A stretch of DNA of 11,361 bases from the NCBI GenBank assembly GCA_964455185.1, contig CAYVUR010000022.1:1-11361 (forward strand). The letters run 5' to 3'. This DNA comes from CAISTG01 sp964455185 (GTDB lineage Bacteria > Patescibacteriota > Patescibacteriia > 2-01-FULL-39-33). The notes under the pieces were generated by a model. That model worked only from the letters and a program-made list of their open reading frames with translations. It was not told the DNA's origin and did not search any database. Within the stretch, counting starts at the first letter, position 1; every line of letters starts with the position of its first letter. Positions 1-6,648 of this stretch are shown here, one piece after another. A program made the position numbers and the translations under genes.

Positions 1-41
1 TAAACAAAGATTTAATTTATAAAAAAATAAAAAATAATAAA

Positions 42-1643
42 ATGAGAGAAGAAATTGATGTTAATTTTATAGATGCAACAGAAATATCTGAATCTGTCAA
101 AAATAACAAACAAAATTATTTAAAAGAAATTTTTAGTGATAAAGAAGAAAATAATAAATTAAAACAACATAAAAAAGAAACAAAAAAATGGAAAAAAATT
201 CTAGCAAGTTTTTTTGTAGTTTTTTTTGTAGTTTTTGCTGTTTTTTCTTCTACTATAGCCTTTTCTAATGAAAATTTAATTAAAGGTTTATCTAAACTTA
301 ATTTTTTATATCAATTCGGAAATTTAATTAATAGTAGCGACCAACCATTAAAAGGTGAACTTGAAGATAGAATAAATTTTTTACTTATTGGAATTGGAGG
401 AAAAAATCATGAGGGCGGTACTTTAGCAGATACAATTATACTTATAACATTTAAACCATCGACTAAACAATTTGCTATGATTTCTATTCCTCGAGATCTT
501 TATGTGAAACCACAAGGTCAAGGATGGATGAAAATAAATGCTATCTCTGCTTATGCAGAAAAAAAGAAACCTGGAAGCGGTCCTGAGGCTTTAAGATCAT
601 TTTTAAGTCAACTTTTAGGTACAGAAATACATTATTATGCAGAAATTGATTTTGAAGGATTTGAAAAATTAATTGACGAATTAGGAGGCATTGATATATT
701 AGTAGAAAACGATTTAATAGACTATTCTTATCCTGTTAAAGGTAGAGAAAATGCTTATCCTTATGAAAGTAGATTTGAAAAATTAGTAATTAAAAAAGGA
801 GAACAACATTTTGATGGAGCTACAGCTCTTAAATATGCTCGAAGTCGCCACGCTTTAGGACAGGAGGGTTCTGATTTTGCCAGATCAAAAAGACAACAAA
901 AAATATTATTAGCATTAAAAGATAAAATTTTAACTCCAGAAAATTTTTTTAATCTAAACAAAATTAATGCTTTATTAGACATGTATAAAGAACATATTTC
1001 TACTAACCTGGAAATTTGGGAAATGATTAAGCTATTAAAAATAGCTAAAGAAGTCGATTTTTCTAAACCTATTTCTTTTTCTTTAACTGATAATGGAATG
1101 CTTTATGATCAAATGATAGAAGGAGTTTATGTATTGCTTCCTTATGGAGGAAATTTTGAAAAAATCAACTTTGTTTGGCAAAATATTTTTACTATATCAA
1201 CGTCAACTATTACTATAGATAAAACTAAATGGTCAGAATTTAAAGATGCAACAACTTCAACAAAAACTACCAGTACTAATGAATTGATTAATAATTCTAC
1301 TTCTACGGAAATTAATTTTGAGGAAACGAATATTGAACCATTTAATAATGAAAATGAAACTTCGACAAAATACAAAGCTACTATAGAAATACAAAACGGG
1401 ACTTTTATTACTGGTTGGGCCTCGCAAGAAAAAACAAAACTTACAACTAAAGGATTTAATGTAGTTAAAATTGGCAACGCAATGCTAAGAGATTACAAAA
1501 GCATCAAAATCTATGATTTTTCTGGAGGAAAATATAATAAGGAATTATCAGATTTATCGACTATTTACGGGGTAAATCCTAGTCAAACTCCTACTGATGA
1601 AATAAAATCAACATCAGATATTTTAATAATTTTAGGAAAATAA
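42..1643 (+). CDS. LytR-CpsA-Psr (LCP) family wall-polymer ligase with LytR_C domain
   Basis: Membrane-anchored enzyme of the LCP family, which is known to transfer lipid-linked glycopolymers onto peptidoglycan outside the membrane. The 533-aa protein has a charged cytoplasmic tail (about 1-52), one transmembrane helix (about 53-74), and an LCP catalytic domain (about 108-296). That domain shows the expected LLIGIG strand, the Asp of LADTIIL (D130), the IPRDLYV motif (R151, D152), and the ALKYARSRH and DFARSKRQQ arginine motifs (R267, R269, R281, R284) that bind the pyrophosphate lipid. A Thr/Ser/Asn/Glu-rich linker (about 385-440) leads to a C-terminal LytR_C-like domain (about 444-533). The start is the first ATG in the frame; no Shine-Dalgarno precedes it, only A/T-rich sequence, and the promoter is not separable in the 41 bases available. 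A hairpin terminator follows 15 bases after the stop. The family call is firm; the polymer transferred cannot be told. Confidence 0.93.
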   Translation: MREEIDVNFIDATEISESVKNNKQNYLKEIFSDKEENNKLKQHKKETKKWKKILASFFVVFFVVFAVFSSTIAFSNENLIKGLSKLNFLYQFGNLINSSDQPLKGELEDRINFLLIGIGGKNHEGGTLADTIILITFKPSTKQFAMISIPRDLYVKPQGQGWMKINAISAYAEKKKPGSGPEALRSFLSQLLGTEIHYYAEIDFEGFEKLIDELGGIDILVENDLIDYSYPVKGRENAYPYESRFEKLVIKKGEQHFDGATALKYARSRHALGQEGSDFARSKRQQKILLALKDKILTPENFFNLNKINALLDMYKEHISTNLEIWEMIKLLKIAKEVDFSKPISFSLTDNGMLYDQMIEGVYVLLPYGGNFEKINFVWQNIFTISTSTITIDKTKWSEFKDATTSTKTTSTNELINNSTSTEINFEETNIEPFNNENETSTKYKATIEIQNGTFITGWASQEKTKLTTKGFNVVKIGNAMLRDYKSIKIYDFSGGKYNKELSDLSTIYGVNPSQTPTDEIKSTSDILIILGK

Positions 1644-1657
1644 AAGAATCAAATATC

Positions 1658-1680
1658 AAAACGGATAAGCCGTTTTTTTT
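1658..1680 (+). terminator. Rho-independent terminator after the LCP gene
   Basis: The inverted repeat AAAACGG / CCGTTTT closes a short loop and runs into a tract of eight T residues (1673-1680), 15 bases past the LCP stop codon. It sits in the convergent junction with the TPM gene. Read on the minus strand it also ends in four Ts, so it may stop transcription from both sides, less strongly for the minus strand. Confidence 0.8.
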
Positions 1681-1691
1681 TAATTATCTTT

Positions 1692-2585
1692 TTACCAACT
1701 ACCCGAAGATCCTCCGCCACCAGAACTACCACCACCAAAACCACCAAATCCTCCGCCACCAGAACTACCACCAAATCCTCCATACCACCAAGGATTATGC
1801 CCTTTGGCTCTAGCTTTTTGATAAGAATTAGAAGCTAAATAATCAAATAATAATCCTAATGGCGTTAAAACAATAACTAAAATCAAACCTATAATCCAAC
1901 CCATAAAAAAACCAACTACAATTCCAATAATAGCTCCCACTACACCACCTAACCACCAAGATTTAGAAGACGCAATCGCCGCCATTAAAGCTTGAAAAAT
2001 AATAAAGCCTATAAAAATAAAAAATTCTACACCATCCCAAGAAATGTCTTTTTTTTCAGAAGTTGAAGGAATATATTGCCCTTTAGTTGCGGATATAATA
2101 TCATCAATAGCACTATTTAATCCAAAATAAAAATTATTTTTACGAAAAGCTGGTTTCATTTTATTTTCAATAATCCAATAAGCTTGGGAATCGGTTAAAG
2201 CGCCCTCTAAACCATAACCAATTTCTATTCTCATTTGTCTATCTGAAACTGCAACTAATATTAATATTCCATTATCATGGGATTTTTTTCCAATCCCCCA
2301 ATTCTGAAATAATTCAACAGCAAAATTTTCAACCGTATCTTCTTTTAAGGAGTCTATAATAGCTACCACTATTTCATTAGAAGTTTCCTTTTCAAAAGCA
2401 ACGAGACGCGCTTCTAAGGCAGATTTTTGTTCTGCGTTTAATACTCCAACATAATCATTAATAAAACCTTTAGGTTGACCAAGATTATAATAAGCAAATA
2501 CTGGATTTGATGTTATCACAAAAAGGGATAATGCCATGATTATCCCTTTAAAATTGTATAATATTATTTTTTTGATTTTTATCAT
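1692..2585 (-). CDS. TPM-domain exported membrane protein (YgcG-like)
   Basis: A 297-aa protein of the TPM (PF04536-type) family. Members are exported and membrane-attached, with roles proposed in photosystem repair (plants) and phosphatase activity; the bacterial role is unsettled. The N-terminus is a signal peptide with a basic n-region (MIKIKK), a hydrophobic core and a likely cut after NPVFA (residue 31). The TPM domain spans about 38-168, with the family pattern FINDYVGVLN, SNEIVVAIIDSL, WGIGKKSHDNGILILVA and IEIGYGLEGALTD. Transmembrane segments follow at about 187-206 and 212-248. The tail (about 269-297) is almost pure Gly/Ser and ends in SGSW, a hallmark of this family. An internal ATG at residue 17 has an AAAGGG-like ribosome site, but starting there would remove the basic n-region, so the upstream ATG is preferred. 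The gene lies 8 bases after lemA and is surely co-transcribed with it, a widespread pairing. Confidence 0.92.
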   Translation of the reverse strand: MIKIKKIILYNFKGIIMALSLFVITSNPVFAYYNLGQPKGFINDYVGVLNAEQKSALEARLVAFEKETSNEIVVAIIDSLKEDTVENFAVELFQNWGIGKKSHDNGILILVAVSDRQMRIEIGYGLEGALTDSQAYWIIENKMKPAFRKNNFYFGLNSAIDDIISATKGQYIPSTSEKKDISWDGVEFFIFIGFIIFQALMAAIASSKSWWLGGVVGAIIGIVVGFFMGWIIGLILVIVLTPLGLLFDYLASNSYQKARAKGHNPWWYGGFGGSSGGGGFGGFGGGSSGGGGSSGSW

Positions 2586-2593
2586 TTTAATAA

Positions 2594-3175
2594 TTAGATA
2601 TCAAAATTAACAACTGGTGCTTTTTCAGCGCCTTCTTGCGCTTCAAAATAATTACGGCCAGTAAAACCAAAAATATTTGCTACTAAATTATTAGGAAAAA
2701 CAGAAATCATTAAATTATAATTTTTTACAGCTTCATTATATCTTTTACGTTCAACAGATATACGATTTTCTGTACCAGATAATTCAGCAATTAATGATTG
2801 AACTGTTTCGCTAGATTTTAATTGAGGATAATTTTCCATAATAACTAATAAACGACTTAAAGCTCCTTCCAGCTGTCCCGCGGCAGCTACCTTATCATTA
2901 GCATTAGAAGCTCCGGCATACTTAGATCTAGCCTCAGCCAATTCTCCAAAAACTTTTTGTTCTTGTTGCATCATTCCTTGAACCGAATTAACTAAATTAG
3001 GAATAAGATCAACTCGACGTTGATATTGAGCTTCTACTTGAGCCCATTGATTGTCAACCATGGCTCTAGAAACTAAAAATCCATTATATAAATTAATAAA
3101 CCAACCTACAATAGAAATTATAATTACAATTATAATAGATACAATTAATGAACCAATGATCATTCCTCTTTTCAT
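2594..3175 (-). CDS. lemA: LemA family membrane protein
   Basis: A 193-aa LemA family protein. The N-terminus is a single transmembrane segment (about 6-29) that leaves only a few residues inside. The helical LemA domain follows, with the hallmark runs LYNGFLVSRAMVDNQWAQVE, YQRRVDLIPNLVNSVQG, ENYPQLKSSETV, ELSGTENRISVERKRYNEAV and NYNLMISVFPNNLVANIFGF. Length and motif order are typical (about 180-200 aa). The biochemical role of LemA is not established; it is a helical-bundle membrane protein repeatedly found next to TPM-domain genes, as here. No Shine-Dalgarno is seen before the ATG. An 80-base gap separates it from leuS upstream, so it may be read from leuS or from its own weak promoter in that gap. 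Confidence 0.95.
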   Translation of the reverse strand: MKRGMIIGSLIVSIIIVIIISIVGWFINLYNGFLVSRAMVDNQWAQVEAQYQRRVDLIPNLVNSVQGMMQQEQKVFGELAEARSKYAGASNANDKVAAAGQLEGALSRLLVIMENYPQLKSSETVQSLIAELSGTENRISVERKRYNEAVKNYNLMISVFPNNLVANIFGFTGRNYFEAQEGAEKAPVVNFDI

Positions 3176-3215
3176 ATTTTTTATTTTTATTATTTTAATT
3201 ATTAATTATAATAAT

Positions 3216-3244
3216 AAGATATCAAAAATTAAAAAAAATGTAAA
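3216..3244 (-). promoter_or_regulatory. Candidate lemA-TPM promoter
   Basis: On the minus strand TTTACA (3244-3239) and TATCTT (3221-3216) lie 17 bases apart in the 80-base leuS-lemA gap, about 41 bases before the lemA ATG. The match is 5/6 and 4/6 to the sigma-70 hexamers. The gap is extremely AT-rich, where such matches arise by chance, so this is only a candidate. Confidence 0.25.
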
Positions 3245-3255
3245 TTAAAAAATAA

Positions 3256-5667
3256 TTAAACAACAATACTTATTAATTTACCTTTAACAATAATAATTTT
3301 TTTTGGTTCTTTTAGAATATATTTTTTAACTTGTTCATTTGATAATACTGCTATCTTTATTTCTTCATCATTAGCCTCAATTGATAATTTTAATTTAGCT
3401 CTAATTTTACCATTAATTTGCACTGGCATTTCAATTTCGTTATCAATAATTTGAGCTGGATTATATTTAGGCCATTCTTCTTTAAAAATACTTTCATTAT
3501 GACCTAATTGTTGCCATAATTCTTCGCAAATATGCGGAGCAAAAGGTGATAAAATAATAAGAAAATTTTCCCAATCAGTTTTATTAATAGCTTTTATTTC
3601 TTGAATTTTATTAACTAAAACCATCATAGCAGAAATAGCGGTATTATAACTCATTTTTTCAATATCTTCTTCTACTTTTTTAATGGTTTTATGAATTAAT
3701 TTATTAAGTTCTAAATTACTTAAATCATCAACAACAAACTTAGATAAATCCCAAACTTTACACAAAAAACGATGTACCCCTAAAATATTTTTAGTGCTCC
3801 AAGGTTTAATATCTCCCAGTGGCCCCATAAACATTTCATACATACGAAAAGTATCAGCGCCATATTCTTGCAAAATATCATCAGGATTAACAACATTACC
3901 ACGAGATTTAGACATTTTCTCACCATCTTCACCTAAAATTAATCCTTGATTAATCAGTTTAGTAAAAGGTTCTTCTTGTGGAACTAAACCCAAATCAAAC
4001 AAAACCATATTCCAAAATCTAGCATAAAGCAAATGTAAAACCGCATGTTCAGCGCCACCTAAATACAAATCAACTGGTAACCAATATTTTAATTTTTCTT
4101 GATCAGCAAAAACAGTTTCATTATGAGGATCAATATATCTTAACCAATACCAAGAACTACCAGCCCATTGGGGCATGGTATTAGTTTCACGTCTAGCTGG
4201 ACCGCCACACTGAGGGCAAGTAGTATTTACCCAATCTTCAATTAAAGCAAGAGGCGATTCTCCAGTTCCAGTTGGTTCATATTTTTCTACTTCTGGCAAA
4301 GTTAAAGGCAAATCTTTTTCTTCTAAAGGTACGATTCCACACTGATTACAATGCACTAAAGGAATTGGCTCACCCCAATATCTCTGGCGAGAAAAAACCC
4401 AATCACGCAATTTATAATTAATGGCTTTTTTACCAAAGCCTTTTTCTTCAAGCCAAGCAATCATTTTAATAATAGCCTCTTGCGGCACTAAACCATTCAA
4501 AAATTCAGAATTAACCATTTGACCAGAATCAATGTCGGTAAACGCTTCTTTCTCAATATTACCCCCTTTAATTACTTCGATTATTTGAAGACCAAACTTT
4601 TTAGCAAACTCCCAATCTCTATTATCGTGTGCCGGAACTGCCATAATAGCACCTGTACCATAAGTTGCTAAAACATAATCAGAAATCCAAATAGGAATCT
4701 TAGAATTATTAACTGGATTAATTGCTTTAAGACCCTTTAATTCAACTCCGGTTTTATCTTTATTTAATTCAGTACGTTCTAAATCAGATTTATTTTTAGC
4801 GGTTAATATATATGCTTCAACTTCAGAAAAATTTTCAATTTTATCTTTTAATTCTTGGACTAATCTATGCTCCGGAGCAAGTACCATATATGTTGCTCCA
4901 AATAAAGTATCGGGTCGAGTAGTGTAAACAGTGATTTTCTTTTCACTATCAGCAATTTGAAAATCAACTTCAGCGCCTTCACTGCGACCAATCCAATTTT
5001 TTTGTAAAGTTTTAATAGATTGCGGCCAATCTAATTGATCAAGTCCTTTAAGTAATCTATCCGCATAAGCTGTAATTTTTAACATCCATTGGCGTAAATC
5101 TTTTTTTTCAACTTGCGTGCCACAGCGATCACATTTACCATCTTTAACTTCTTCATTTGCTAAACCAGTCTTACAAGACGGACACCAATTAATTGGCACA
5201 ATTGCTTCATAAGCCAAACCTTTCTTAAATAATTGTAAAAAAATCCACTGAGTCCATTTATAATATTTAGGATCAGTAGTATCGATTTCCCTGTCCCAAT
5301 CATAAGAAAAACCAAGTGCCTGAATCTGTCGTCTAAAAGTAACAATGTTAGCTTCAGTAGTAACACGTGGATGAGTACCAGTTTTAATGGCATAGTTTTC
5401 TGCTGGCAAACCAAAAGCGTCCCAACCCATCGGATGCAAAACATTAAAACCCTTAAGCCGTAAATAACGAGAATAGATATCTGTTGCCGTATAACCTTCA
5501 GGATGACCAACATGCAATCCAGCCCCTGAAGGATAAGGAAACATATCTAAAACATACTTTTTGGGTTTATCAGAAAAATCTTCAGCTCGATTAATTTTGG
5601 TATTTAACCATTTTTCTTGCCATTTCTTTTCGCCGTCTTGAACTAAAAATTCCTTGTATGACACCAT
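3256..5667 (-). CDS. leuS: Leucyl-tRNA synthetase (LeuRS, class Ia)
   Basis: Cytoplasmic enzyme that charges tRNA-Leu with leucine using ATP (EC 6.1.1.4). At 803 aa it has the usual bacterial length and appears complete. The HIGH motif is HVGH (residues 52-55, in FPYPSGAGLHVGH), and the KMSKS motif is exact (584-588, in GEKMSKSRGNV). The CP1 editing domain is present, with TTRPDTLFGATYMVLAPEH and the GTGAIMAVPAHDNRD segment that holds the conserved editing Asp region. Two CxxC...CxxC knuckles are visible: WCPSCKTG with CDRCG before the editing domain, and HCNQCG with CPQCGG before the WAGSSWYWLRY segment, both likely zinc sites. The C-terminal anticodon-binding helices and the small final domain (MPVQINGKIRAKL) are intact. 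Translation starts at ATG 5667, with no strong Shine-Dalgarno. The gene heads the minus-strand block leuS-lemA-TPM. No T-box element is seen upstream. Confidence 0.98.
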   Translation of the reverse strand: MVSYKEFLVQDGEKKWQEKWLNTKINRAEDFSDKPKKYVLDMFPYPSGAGLHVGHPEGYTATDIYSRYLRLKGFNVLHPMGWDAFGLPAENYAIKTGTHPRVTTEANIVTFRRQIQALGFSYDWDREIDTTDPKYYKWTQWIFLQLFKKGLAYEAIVPINWCPSCKTGLANEEVKDGKCDRCGTQVEKKDLRQWMLKITAYADRLLKGLDQLDWPQSIKTLQKNWIGRSEGAEVDFQIADSEKKITVYTTRPDTLFGATYMVLAPEHRLVQELKDKIENFSEVEAYILTAKNKSDLERTELNKDKTGVELKGLKAINPVNNSKIPIWISDYVLATYGTGAIMAVPAHDNRDWEFAKKFGLQIIEVIKGGNIEKEAFTDIDSGQMVNSEFLNGLVPQEAIIKMIAWLEEKGFGKKAINYKLRDWVFSRQRYWGEPIPLVHCNQCGIVPLEEKDLPLTLPEVEKYEPTGTGESPLALIEDWVNTTCPQCGGPARRETNTMPQWAGSSWYWLRYIDPHNETVFADQEKLKYWLPVDLYLGGAEHAVLHLLYARFWNMVLFDLGLVPQEEPFTKLINQGLILGEDGEKMSKSRGNVVNPDDILQEYGADTFRMYEMFMGPLGDIKPWSTKNILGVHRFLCKVWDLSKFVVDDLSNLELNKLIHKTIKKVEEDIEKMSYNTAISAMMVLVNKIQEIKAINKTDWENFLIILSPFAPHICEELWQQLGHNESIFKEEWPKYNPAQIIDNEIEMPVQINGKIRAKLKLSIEANDEEIKIAVLSNEQVKKYILKEPKKIIIVKGKLISIVV

Positions 5668-5727
5668 ATTTTTCTTATTTAAGTTATTTAAAGATTACCA
5701 TAAAAATCCAACAATTTCAACTGATCT

Positions 5728-5755
5728 ATTATAACTAGCAATTAGAAGATGCTAG
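5728..5755 (-). promoter_or_regulatory. Candidate leuS -10 box with overlapping palindrome
   Basis: A perfect TATAAT on the minus strand (5733-5728) would start leuS mRNA roughly 55 bases before its ATG. No good -35 hexamer stands 16-18 bases upstream. Instead that spot is occupied by the right arm of a perfect inverted repeat, CTAGCA (5735-5740) and TGCTAG (5750-5755), with a 9-base centre. A palindrome across spacer and -35 region would suit a DNA-binding activator or repressor. Position and symmetry are seen; the function is inferred. Confidence 0.35.
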
Positions 5756-5768
5756 CATTTTGAAAAGT

Positions 5769-5795
5769 TTGCTTGATAAAATAAGCAAGTATAAT
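5769..5795 (+). promoter_or_regulatory. Inverted repeat with adjoining plus-strand TATAAT
   Basis: TTGCTT (5769-5774) and AAGCAA (5783-5788) form a perfect 6-bp inverted repeat with an 8-base centre, immediately followed by TATAAT (5790-5795) on the plus strand. TTGCTT could serve as a poor -35 with a short 15-base spacer; TTGATA (5773-5778) with TACTAT (5796-5801) is an alternative at 17 bases. Together with the leuS -10 box this makes a possible divergent promoter pair, but AT richness makes chance matches likely. Confidence 0.25.
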
Positions 5796-5912
5796 TACTA
5801 TAAAATTTAGAGATTAATTCTAATAAAAAGATAATGATTATTTTGAAACATAAACCTTTTATAATTTTATCTACTAAATAAATTTTTTAAAAAGTTAAAA
5901 TATTGAATAAAA

Positions 5913-5941
5913 TTGACATTTATAGCTAAAATTAATAAAAT
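5913..5941 (+). promoter_or_regulatory. Sigma-70-type promoter for the 117-aa gene leader
   Basis: A perfect TTGACA (5913-5918) is followed after exactly 17 bases by TAAAAT (5936-5941, 5/6 to consensus). The predicted start near 5948 gives a 5' leader of about 240 bases before the ATG at 6189, long for such a compact genome. A promoter nearer the gene was looked for and none matched as well. Confidence 0.5.
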
Positions 5942-6030
5942 AATTATTGTAAAAAATATTGAACCTTTCAAAACAAAGGGAGAGGAAATAAAACAATAAT
6001 TTAAGAGTTGTGCTTGTCTGATTTTGATTT

Positions 6031-6070
6031 TAGTATTAATTATATTTAAATAATACTATTTAATACTATT
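6031..6070 (+). repeat. 8-bp inverted repeat overlapping a 10-base tandem repeat
   Basis: TAGTATTA (6031-6038) pairs perfectly with TAATACTA (6051-6058). The decamer TAATACTATT occurs twice head to tail (6051-6060 and 6061-6070). The left arm can therefore pair with either of two identical right arms. In the mRNA leader of the 117-aa gene this could make two alternative hairpins. It may also be simple AT-rich slippage. Confidence 0.5.
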
Positions 6071-6174
6071 TTGCCACGATTAATTATCGACGTAATAATA
6101 TCAGTTGCGCTTATTATTAGATTATTATTGTATTATTAAATTGTCCATTAAAGTTTTATCACAAAAAACTTATC

Positions 6175-6182
6175 AAAGGAGG
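6175..6182 (+). promoter_or_regulatory. Strong Shine-Dalgarno that fixes the start of the 117-aa gene
   Basis: AAAGGAGG (6175-6182) matches the full anti-Shine-Dalgarno core. It lies 6 bases before the ATG at 6189. An in-frame ATG at 6183 directly abuts it and is too close to be used. It is the best ribosome site in the window; the conserved genes have weak or no such signal. Confidence 0.85.
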
Positions 6183-6188
6183 ATGACC

Positions 6189-6542
6189 ATGAAACAAAGA
6201 AGTCAATTAGAAAAAATGGTATTTTGGTTGGAAATAATTACATTACCGGTGGCAACAATATTTACAGTGGCTATGATACTGGTTGGGGCGCTAATATTAT
6301 CATTAATCAATTCTGTCAAGCACCGTATTGCTTATTTTGGTCTGAACAAACAACAAAAAAATTCACTCAAATATCTAGAACAAGTAATTGACGCTATTGA
6401 ATCGAGTATGAAAATTGATGATTGCTCTGATTGTTACGAATATTTAAATGGACAAAAACATCACAGTAATCTGCTATCCAAAAAATCACAAGAATGCAAA
6501 GATATTGGAATTGCTGACTGGCGAATTCGCTGGATCAATTAA
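6189..6542 (+). CDS. Small single-pass membrane protein, unknown function
   Basis: I do not recognise this 117-aa protein. The start at 6189 is chosen from the Shine-Dalgarno six bases upstream; the frame is open further back (to 6105), but that part has no ribosome site. The protein has a short basic N-terminus, one long hydrophobic segment (about 16-40), then a polar, partly helical region. A small Cys/His cluster follows: C79-x2-C82, H91-H92 and C103, with acidic residues around it (IDDCSDC). The cluster could bind a metal or form disulfides, depending on which side of the membrane it faces; both are speculation. Basic residues just after the helix (NSVKHR) suggest the C-terminal part faces the cytoplasm. 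The gene has its own promoter region, a long leader and its own terminator, so it is a stand-alone unit. That a protein is made is likely; its role is unknown. Confidence 0.75.
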   Translation: MKQRSQLEKMVFWLEIITLPVATIFTVAMILVGALILSLINSVKHRIAYFGLNKQQKNSLKYLEQVIDAIESSMKIDDCSDCYEYLNGQKHHSNLLSKKSQECKDIGIADWRIRWIN

Positions 6543-6563
6543 TTCCCTCCCTGATTGCGTTTC

Positions 6564-6597
6564 AAGCGGCTAGAAAATTAATTCTAAGCCGCTTTTA
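6564..6597 (+). terminator. Rho-independent terminator after the 117-aa gene
   Basis: AAGCGGCT (6564-6571) pairs with AGCCGCTT (6587-6594), extended by AGAA/TTCT with one bulged base, and the stem ends in a TTTT run. It lies 21 bases past the stop codon. The GC-rich 8-bp core stands out in this AT-rich DNA. Confidence 0.8.
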
Positions 6598-6617
6598 AAA
6601 TTATTTATAAATTATTT

Positions 6618-6638
6618 AAAACCGACATAAAGTCGGTT
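6618..6638 (-). terminator. Terminator hairpin after glutamine synthetase
   Basis: AACCGAC (6620-6626) and GTCGGTT (6632-6638) form a 7-bp stem with a 5-base loop, 10 bases past the glnA stop on the minus strand. The minus-strand tail is only a short T run before A/T-mixed sequence, so the terminator is of moderate quality. It stands next to the opposite-facing terminator of the 117-aa gene. Confidence 0.6.
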
Positions 6639-6648
6639 CTTAATATTC

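Larger units (their letters stand above)
5668..6188. other. 521-base divergent intergenic region
   Basis: This gene-free stretch lies between the leuS start (-) and the 117-aa gene (+). It is very AT-rich and holds no convincing ORF. From left to right I see a -10 box for leuS (5733-5728), the inverted repeat 5735-5755, a second inverted repeat 5769-5788 followed by a plus-strand TATAAT (5790-5795), a plus-strand TTGACA/TAAAAT promoter (5913-5941), a small CCTTT/AAAGG hairpin (5964-5979), an 8-bp inverted repeat (6031-6058) next to a 10-base tandem repeat (6051-6070), and a strong ribosome site (6175-6182). The roughly 240 bases between the promoter and the start codon may be a structured leader or a small RNA. 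No known riboswitch core was recognised. Confidence 0.6.

Noticed and set aside
761..982. Minus-strand ORF of 73 codons inside the LCP gene
   Set aside because: It lies wholly within the strongly supported LCP coding region, opposite the conserved Arg motifs, and its translation resembles no protein.
1142..1477. Minus-strand ORF of 111 codons inside the LCP gene
   Set aside because: It is antisense to the LCP linker and C-terminal domain; its Val/Leu-rich translation mirrors the Thr/Asn-rich codons of the real gene.
3051..3248. Plus-strand ORF of 65 codons opposite the lemA start
   Set aside because: It is antisense to the LemA transmembrane segment and the leuS-lemA gap; the hydrophobic translation comes from AT-rich codons.
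5160..5513. Minus-strand ORF of 117 codons within leuS
   Set aside because: It overlaps the HIGH-motif region of LeuRS in another frame and has no family resemblance.
5668..5912. T-box leader upstream of leuS
   Set aside because: The conserved T-box sequence and an antiterminator/terminator pair are not present on the minus strand.
6008..6049. Possible 13-codon leader peptide starting at TTG 6008 after AAAGGGAGAGG
   Set aside because: The spacing from the purine-rich stretch is long, the start codon is weak and the peptide has no meaningful run of codons.
6105..6188. Upstream extension of the 117-aa gene by 28 codons to an ATG at 6105
   Set aside because: The perfect AAAGGAGG six bases before the ATG at 6189 decides the start; the extension has no ribosome site.
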